Assembly (NCBI GenBank): GCA_004154925.1
Contig: QJNS01000241.1
Location: forward strand, 52,825-116,824
Source of the DNA: Monosporascus cannonballus
Taxonomy: Eukaryota > Ascomycota > Sordariomycetes > Xylariales
Direction: 5' to 3'
DNA: 64,000 bases
Below are positions 58,746 through 64,000 of this stretch, piece after piece (position 1 is the first letter of the stretch; every line of letters starts with the position of its first letter). The notes under the pieces were generated by a model that saw nothing but the letters and a program-made list of their open reading frames with translations, searched no databases and was not told where the DNA came from. The translations under genes and the position numbers were made by a program.

Positions 58746-60164
58746 TCAACCTTCCTCCAGCTCCAACTTCAGCAGCTGCCCAGCCTCCAAGACACCGACG
58801 ACATCGCCCCTGTCCTCCTCTACGACAGCCACGACGGAGAGCTGCTCGTCCGCGCCAACCCCTCTAGGCGGGTCCCGGTTGCGGTTCTGCTGCAGCAGCA
58901 CATCACGAACCCACTCGGCCGCCCGCGGGACCGGCGTGTCCGCGCGGACGGCGATCCAGTCGGCGCGCCCGACGACTAGGTCCGGGATGGCGGGCACGCC
59001 CAGTGGCAGCTGCGCGACCTCGAGCGCGCGGACGCGGCCCGGTGGCACGACCCCGTCTCGGCCCCCGTTCCCGTCGTCGTAGTCGGGAACGCGGACCCAT
59101 CCGCGGCCGGTCCCCGAGCTCGAGTCGAAGGCGACCTTCAGGATGTCTGCGCCCGTAGGCTCGGAATCCCGTACTATCGTCGTCGTCTTCGTTTCCGTCG
59201 GCACCGGCGCCGCACGGCGGCAACGGCACGACGGCATCTCGCGCAGCGGGACGGCGAGGTCCCGTACCCGCTGGGGCTTCTTGGGTGATTGCGCCAGGGG
59301 CGGTTGCGTCAGGGATCCTTTCGTCCGCTGCAGTGCCTCGCCGATTGTCCCGCCGGGATGATTTCGCGCGAACACGGAGGGAACGCCGCTGGTGTGCAGC
59401 TCCTGGGCGGCGGCGACGGCGAGGGCGTCGCCGATCGCCAGGGCGGTTGTGGTGGAGGTGGTGGGTGCGGCAACGCCGAACGAGACGGCCTCGGGCTCGT
59501 GGACGGGCGCCGGCAATAGGACCATGCCGGGGCGGCGGCGCACGAGCTCGCAGTTGTCGGGGCTCCGGTGGGAGGTCAGGACGATGGTGGGCAGGGCGGG
59601 ATCGATGTGCGGGAGTAGGGCGAGGAGTTCCGGAGTCTGCCCGGAGAAGGTGATGAACATTACAGTGTCGCGGGGGCCGACCATGCCGAGGTCCCCGTGC
59701 AGCGCCTCGGTCGGGTGAAGGAAGGCGGCGTGCACCCCGAGACTGTTGAATGTTGCGACCAGCTTCTTCGCGATGTGGCCCGATTTGCCGACCCCCGTGA
59801 GCACCAACTTGCCCCTTTCGCCCTGAGTCCCTTCCCATAAAATAGCCTGGACCGCGGCGTCGAAGCCGGCGCCGGCGACGCGGTCCGTCTCGTACAAGTG
59901 CACGAGGTTCCGGAGGGACATTGCCTCCGTATTGAGCACGTGGATGGCGGTAGGGAGTCTTTGGCTGGCTAGCGCCCTGCTGTTCCCATTGTCGTCTGAC
60001 GTCAGGGGCTCGTTGTCGTCGAGACAAAGCTTCTCGATTGGAACGCCTGGCTCCTCCGCACTCGGCGTAAGTGGAGACGGCGGCGATGGGGGTGGCGCCG
60101 ACGGCCGTTTTGGGAGCCCCAAGAGGTAAACTTCGCTATTGTGGACGGGGTGGTTTTCGACCAT
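58746..60164 (-). CDS. SIS-domain sugar isomerase, KpsF/GutQ (arabinose-5-phosphate isomerase) type
   Basis: A single exon from ATG at 60164 (the frame extends 57 bp further upstream but without ATG) gives 472 residues. A Pro-rich leader of ~80 residues precedes a SIS domain: VLTGVGKSGHIAKK (121-134), the phosphosugar-binding entry, HPTEALHGDLGMVG (150-163) and FSGQTPELL (173-181), all in KpsF/GutQ order. Bacterial relatives interconvert ribulose-5-phosphate and arabinose-5-phosphate. The ~190-residue C-terminal half is diverged but ends in a CBS-like strand-helix pattern (SVVAVVEEDRGDVVGVLEA), matching the bacterial SIS-CBS-CBS layout. Fungi make no Kdo lipopolysaccharide, so the substrate here is uncertain. 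High GC and the lack of introns fit a bacterial origin by transfer but do not prove it. Confidence 0.85.
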   Translation of the reverse strand: MVENHPVHNSEVYLLGLPKRPSAPPPSPPSPLTPSAEEPGVPIEKLCLDDNEPLTSDDNGNSRALASQRLPTAIHVLNTEAMSLRNLVHLYETDRVAGAGFDAAVQAILWEGTQGERGKLVLTGVGKSGHIAKKLVATFNSLGVHAAFLHPTEALHGDLGMVGPRDTVMFITFSGQTPELLALLPHIDPALPTIVLTSHRSPDNCELVRRRPGMVLLPAPVHEPEAVSFGVAAPTTSTTTALAIGDALAVAAAQELHTSGVPSVFARNHPGGTIGEALQRTKGSLTQPPLAQSPKKPQRVRDLAVPLREMPSCRCRRAAPVPTETKTTTIVRDSEPTGADILKVAFDSSSGTGRGWVRVPDYDDGNGGRDGVVPPGRVRALEVAQLPLGVPAIPDLVVGRADWIAVRADTPVPRAAEWVRDVLLQQNRNRDPPRGVGADEQLSVVAVVEEDRGDVVGVLEAGQLLKLELEEG

Positions 60165-62778
60165 TGTGACCAGTCTCGAAGAACCCACGAAAGGAGAGCA
60201 ACGAGGTCGAGGTGAAGCCAACCTAAGCGCTCATGAAGTCCCAAATATATCGTATAGTGGCAGTGCTCAGCGCACCGTATTTGGAGAGTGCACCATGGGC
60301 TCAATTGTCGATTCTGGCTATGATTGGACATCTGGATCGTTCTCCGCCACAATATCTCTCCTAGTTATGCACACGAATTCGAAATTTGAAACCGGCCGTA
60401 ACCCGGATGTGGGGCTAGAATAATCAGAAGGGAAGGGAAACGGGGACAGTGGTAGAGAGGATGAATCTTTAAACCGTAATGCTAGGGATCCATCACTTGA
60501 TAACGTCAATTGCAAGAGGAGCCTCGTGAGAAAGGGAAAGGTAACTCATAGAGAAAATGATCATGCTAAGCCGTTGAAGAAAGAAGTTCATAAAGGATTA
60601 CGGGAAGCTAGATCAATAGCAAATCCGAGACGAGCCGCTTACGACCGCAGCTAACGGAGCAATGAAGAGCATACCCACCATTAGTTATCATGAGTAGATT
60701 AGTAATTATGTAAATTCGGGACTAAAGGATGCAGTCCTGCCAGCGTCCAATCCGATGAATCATGACAAAGACGCGAACGGAAACATATGAGGCATGTGGT
60801 AAGTACAAGTAGGTAGGTATAAGAATGGACTTCGAGCCGTCATAGGCATGATGTGGATGGTGAAATCTTGCGCGATCTCGACTCGCCAGGAATGCTCGAG
60901 TTAACGTAAGGTAGGCCTGTTAGGTAGGGGTGGGTAGGTATCTACCGAAACGCATCCCTACCATATCTTAGCGTCGATGGCGGGCCGAAGAGCTGGTGAG
61001 TGATGCTGCAATTTCGGTGATGGCCCGCATGCGGACTCCATCAGGGGGCACCACTACTCACTTGCATACAGCAAGCCGCTAAATTTAGCGTTACGATCAC
61101 CTTCAACAGGTGATTGGGTGTTGATTATGCAACCCGTTTTGCTAATGGCTTGGCAGTCCCCGGGCAGGCCGTGGACCAGAATAATTGACACACCCCCACA
61201 CTGCTTTAGAGCAACTTAATCAGATGCAATTATTTGCAAAGGTTATAAAATATTAGCCAAAACGCTTAAAAAAGAGATTATTAATGTTGCTAACTTGCTT
61301 GTTTGTTAACCTATTAAATAATGTATATTCTGAAGTCGGCATATATATAATGGCTAATCCATTAATATCATTTTGCTGAGGCTGAATAGGGTAAGGGTAA
61401 TGTGTGACAATTATTTTGTCCACGACCTGCCGGGGGGCAGCATGGCTCTCCGTACTGTGCTTCTCTAGCGCGGGGCTCGCAATTGATATAACTGAATGTA
61501 GGAGGGGCAAATTCGGGTTCGTCGGGACATAGATGCTCCCTAGTTCAAAGATCCTCGAACGGCCGAGGTGGTTATCCTCTGTCGTAGTCCACAAGGGGAA
61601 AATTGGTGACTCGACAGGCGTTCGTGCAGCTTGCCGAAGCTATCAGAAAACACGAGGACTATTGGCCCATATATTTAGTTGAGCATATTATCTGGTTAGA
61701 TAGGATCTCCTTGTAGGACACAGGTTTCTCTAAGCAATGTTTAAACGACCGGTAGAAATTTGCCCCCGCATTCCTACATCGTGGTGATGGATGGCGCTGT
61801 TTATTGGACGATGACTTACACCTGCACGTCACCTTAGCGAGTTATAATGATGGGCGTAGAGGTTTTATGCTGAGCCTGCCGAGAGGAAACCTTGCTTGTG
61901 AACCCCGTATCAGCTATCAGCAGCTAAGGCATTTGTGTGTGTATAAATGGGTAGCTAACATGTGATGCGCAGCAATGAAAGCGTCAACAACGGTCGGTTC
62001 TTCGATGGCCCTCCATCAGCCATCAGTCATTCGATTTGCTGTAGGAAATGGAAGCCTAGATAAGATAACCTGACCGCCAATCCTCTAAACAGACCTGGGA
62101 GGAAGATCATTACCATTGCAGGGTTCGTTACGTCGTATTGGTGGTTTCCAACCAGGAGCGGCTTCATTGTACAATGTGTTATATGTGTATCATCTATCAT
62201 CTATCGTCTATCGAGTTTTGTATGCATCTAGTTCTCGAAGCGGAAAGAGGGGAGAGCAGGCAAGCGCATGCTTGTGCTTGCCAATACAGTACCCTCGTGA
62301 AGTTGATAAGGTTGTGGGTTACTATCGTTAACGTACGGGGCAGAAACATGCCACCAGCCAGCGACATGATTCCCAGGAAAAAGCAAGTTTTGCAGACATC
62401 ATTGCTCGTAGTAGAGCTATGGAAATCGTGACCGCCCGTCACCTTTATGATGCACACCCGCTATCAATACCTAACAGCTAAGAAGCCGTGCAGGTTGGCA
62501 GCGGCCTTTCCCTGATCGGTACATATGCACCTCCAACTATCCATCTTCTAACCTTAAAGCCTACTTACACCTAAACTCAAGCCTACCAATTCCTCTCTGC
62601 CCATCATTCTTACCAACTACTTAAGTAGGTGGGAAAAAGCACGCAACCTGCCATTTACGAAGATCAGCATCCGCACCTATCTCTTAATGACGATAACTGC
62701 TATTGTTTTGTGGTAGTTCAAGAGAGAGAAAGTGAAAAGGAAAAGAGGAAGACAGAAAACACGAACAGACTTTCAATC
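60165..62778. other. Long intergenic region with one possible gene relic
   Basis: 2.6 kb without a supportable gene. On the minus strand about 61640-61430 reads protein-like (RQAARTPVESPIFPLWTTTE, FELGSIYVPTNPNLPLL) after a TGATAG that could be an acceptor or simply stops, but no partner exon is found and the continuation to 61253 is AT-rich; at best it is a relic. TAGGTAGG-type simple repeats occur near 60810-60820 and 60918-60942. The right end should contain the promoter of the 62779 gene. Confidence 0.35.
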
Positions 62779-63831
62779 ATGACGCGCCAGATCGTTTATA
62801 GTATCGCGCTCGGCGTCTTCGTCTGCAGTACGTCATATCCCAGTTTCCCGCATCTCAACAACCCGTCAAGCGTTGCACTCACCTCCGCTTCCACCTTTGG
62901 AAAGAGGGGGATTAGACGAAGCCGATAACCACGAAATTACATCGAGTCTCGATGTCTTTCATATTTCAATGTTCACGATTGATATCCTGTTTCCCCCCAC
63001 TTTAGCCACTCCGCATGATGGCTTCAAGATGGGCATATTCCCGCTCAGTAAACCCAACAACAGCAGAAGTTGCCTATCCAAGTAATACATACGCTGCCCA
63101 GAATAAACTAACATGCCCACCCCCTGAACAGCGACGGTGATGACGATCGCCTCGATCACGACGCCGCACTGGCTCTCGTACGTGGTGACTGCCGACAACT
63201 CGGGCGCCACGTACCGCAAGGACCTGGGCCTGCACGAGAGCTGTTCGTCGCTCGACGACCCGCAGTGCCGCCACTTCCCCGACGACGACGACTGCCGCGG
63301 CGACCAGTTCTTCTGCTCCATGTGGCGGTCCAGTGGCTTCCTGCTCTCCTTCGCCACCATCGTTGAGCTTGCGACCCTCATCACCTTCATGGTCGTCATG
63401 GCTGGTGGTAAGTACAAGCGCGAGACGGGTTGGAAGCTCATCGGCGCCTTCCTGCTCGCCGACGCCGCCGTTGAGTTCGCCGGCATGGGCATAGTTGTAA
63501 GTAGTTCGGGTCTTATTTTACTCCCTAACCCCTGTCAGAGGGAGAGGGATGGAGAGAGAGGGGGTTGGGCTTTATGTGGTTGCCCTCGATGGGGTCGTAA
63601 GTAACAACGCGTGCTGATCATCCCGGGCGATAACACCAGGCCTACCTCTTCAACAACGACGAGCAGTTCGCCCTTCCCAGCTGGAGACTGTCCTCGTCCT
63701 GGATCCTGTGCACCGTGAGCGCGGCCGTGTCGGTCCTGATAGCGTTGGGGCTGTGGGCCACGGCCCAATTCCTGCCGCCGGAGGACGACTACGAGTATCT
63801 CGACGATCCCGAGGACCCCATCGACTCCTAG
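62779..63831 (+). CDS. Four-helix claudin/SUR7-like membrane protein
   Basis: Exons 62779-62827, 63132-63496 and 63640-63831 give 201 residues; donors are GTACGT and GTAAGT, acceptors GAACAG and CACCAG, phases 1 and 0. Four hydrophobic helices: one across the first junction (IVYSIALGVFVC...), GFLLSFATIVELATLITFMV, IGAFLLADAAVEFAGMGIV and WILCTVSAAVSVLIALGLW. The loop between helices 1 and 2 is long, acidic and holds several Cys (ESCSSL, DDPQC, DDDDC, FCSMW), like the extracellular loop of claudin/PMP22/SUR7-type tetraspan proteins. The C terminus is acidic and cytosolic. The function is inferred only as a plasma-membrane tetraspan. The first intron, 304 nt, is long for this genome and could hide a small exon. 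Confidence 0.78.
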
Positions 63832-64000
63832 AGCGACGCTTCTGCGTATATTGAGTGCCATGCAGCGTAAAGAGAGTAGCAGAGAATAGTTCCTCAGTCC
63901 CCTCTACTCGCTGCGCTCGCTCTCATCACCGCAGAAGCGGCGGATGGGCCCGGGGTGCTTCGAAACCTGCGTCATGGATTGTTTTGGGGGGGGGGGGGGG
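63832..64000. other. 3' flank ending in a 15-G homopolymer
   Basis: The downstream flank of the tetraspan gene ends in 15 consecutive G (63986-64000) at the window edge. It may be a genuine homopolymer or an assembly/sequencing artefact; the sequence alone cannot tell. Confidence 0.5.

Noticed and set aside
58903..60027. 374-codon second minus-strand frame overlapping the SIS gene
   Set aside because: Arg/Pro/Ala-rich shadow frame; the other frame carries unmistakable SIS motifs.

Overview
The window is nuclear DNA of a filamentous ascomycete (Pezizomycotina; the gene content best fits a Sordariomycete). The signs are short introns with GTAAGT/GTATGC donors and CTGAC/CTAAC branch points, a fungal GH6 cellulase, a kinesin-3 of the Unc104/UncA type, and a large AT-rich transposon block carrying the C-to-T/G-to-A damage expected from repeat-induced point mutation (RIP).

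Left arm (1-30 kb) is gene-bearing. It holds the 3' part of a very large disordered protein gene (2-4288), a solo LTR (4622-4827), a broken gene (5589-6349), a secreted GH6 cellobiohydrolase (7585-9032, minus), the oligosaccharyltransferase subunit OST3/OST6 (10445-11609, minus), a coiled-coil AT-hook protein (12248-14422, plus), a polytopic membrane protein (14729-16153, minus), the mitochondrial rRNA 2'-O-methyltransferase MRM2 (17158-18501, plus), a 4.4-kb stretch with two decayed coding regions (about 19.3-22.1 kb), and the kinesin-3 motor gene (22946-28260, minus). Intron-exon structures were built by hand; each model with introns keeps frame across every splice. These are mostly unrelated housekeeping genes; I see no operon-like or metabolic cluster logic.

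Centre (about 30.7-54.2 kb) is a nested stack of LTR retrotransposons. Two related Ty3/gypsy elements lie on the minus strand: one at 32063-46860 (target-site duplication ACTGC) and one at 47287-54229. A different Ty3/gypsy element on the plus strand (37514-44897, TSD TAAAT) sits inside the first. Four short LTR-only insertions (35809-36181, 49002-49353, 34613-34736, 36203-36326) also interrupt the minus-strand elements, each with a perfect 5-bp duplication. Because the two minus-strand elements are paralogous, each insertion in one can be compared with the uninterrupted site in the other. A relic of an ordinary gene (46971-47220) with RIP-type stop codons lies between them, and a weaker copia-like remnant lies on the left edge.

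Right arm (54.2-64 kb) holds a GDSL esterase pseudogene next to the transposon edge (54498-55955, minus), a tandem repeat of about 144 bp (56182-56671), a small secreted protein gene (57174-57918, plus), a KpsF/GutQ-type sugar isomerase-domain protein (58746-60164, minus) and a four-helix claudin/SUR7-like membrane protein (62779-63831, plus). The window ends in a run of 15 G.

Most interesting are the reconstructable insertion history of the transposon stack, the contrast between RIP-ruined long elements and well-preserved short LTRs, the Cys-to-Tyr conversion of gag zinc knuckles, and a 124-bp LTR-like family present in two opposite orientations. No tRNA, rRNA or CRISPR array was found.
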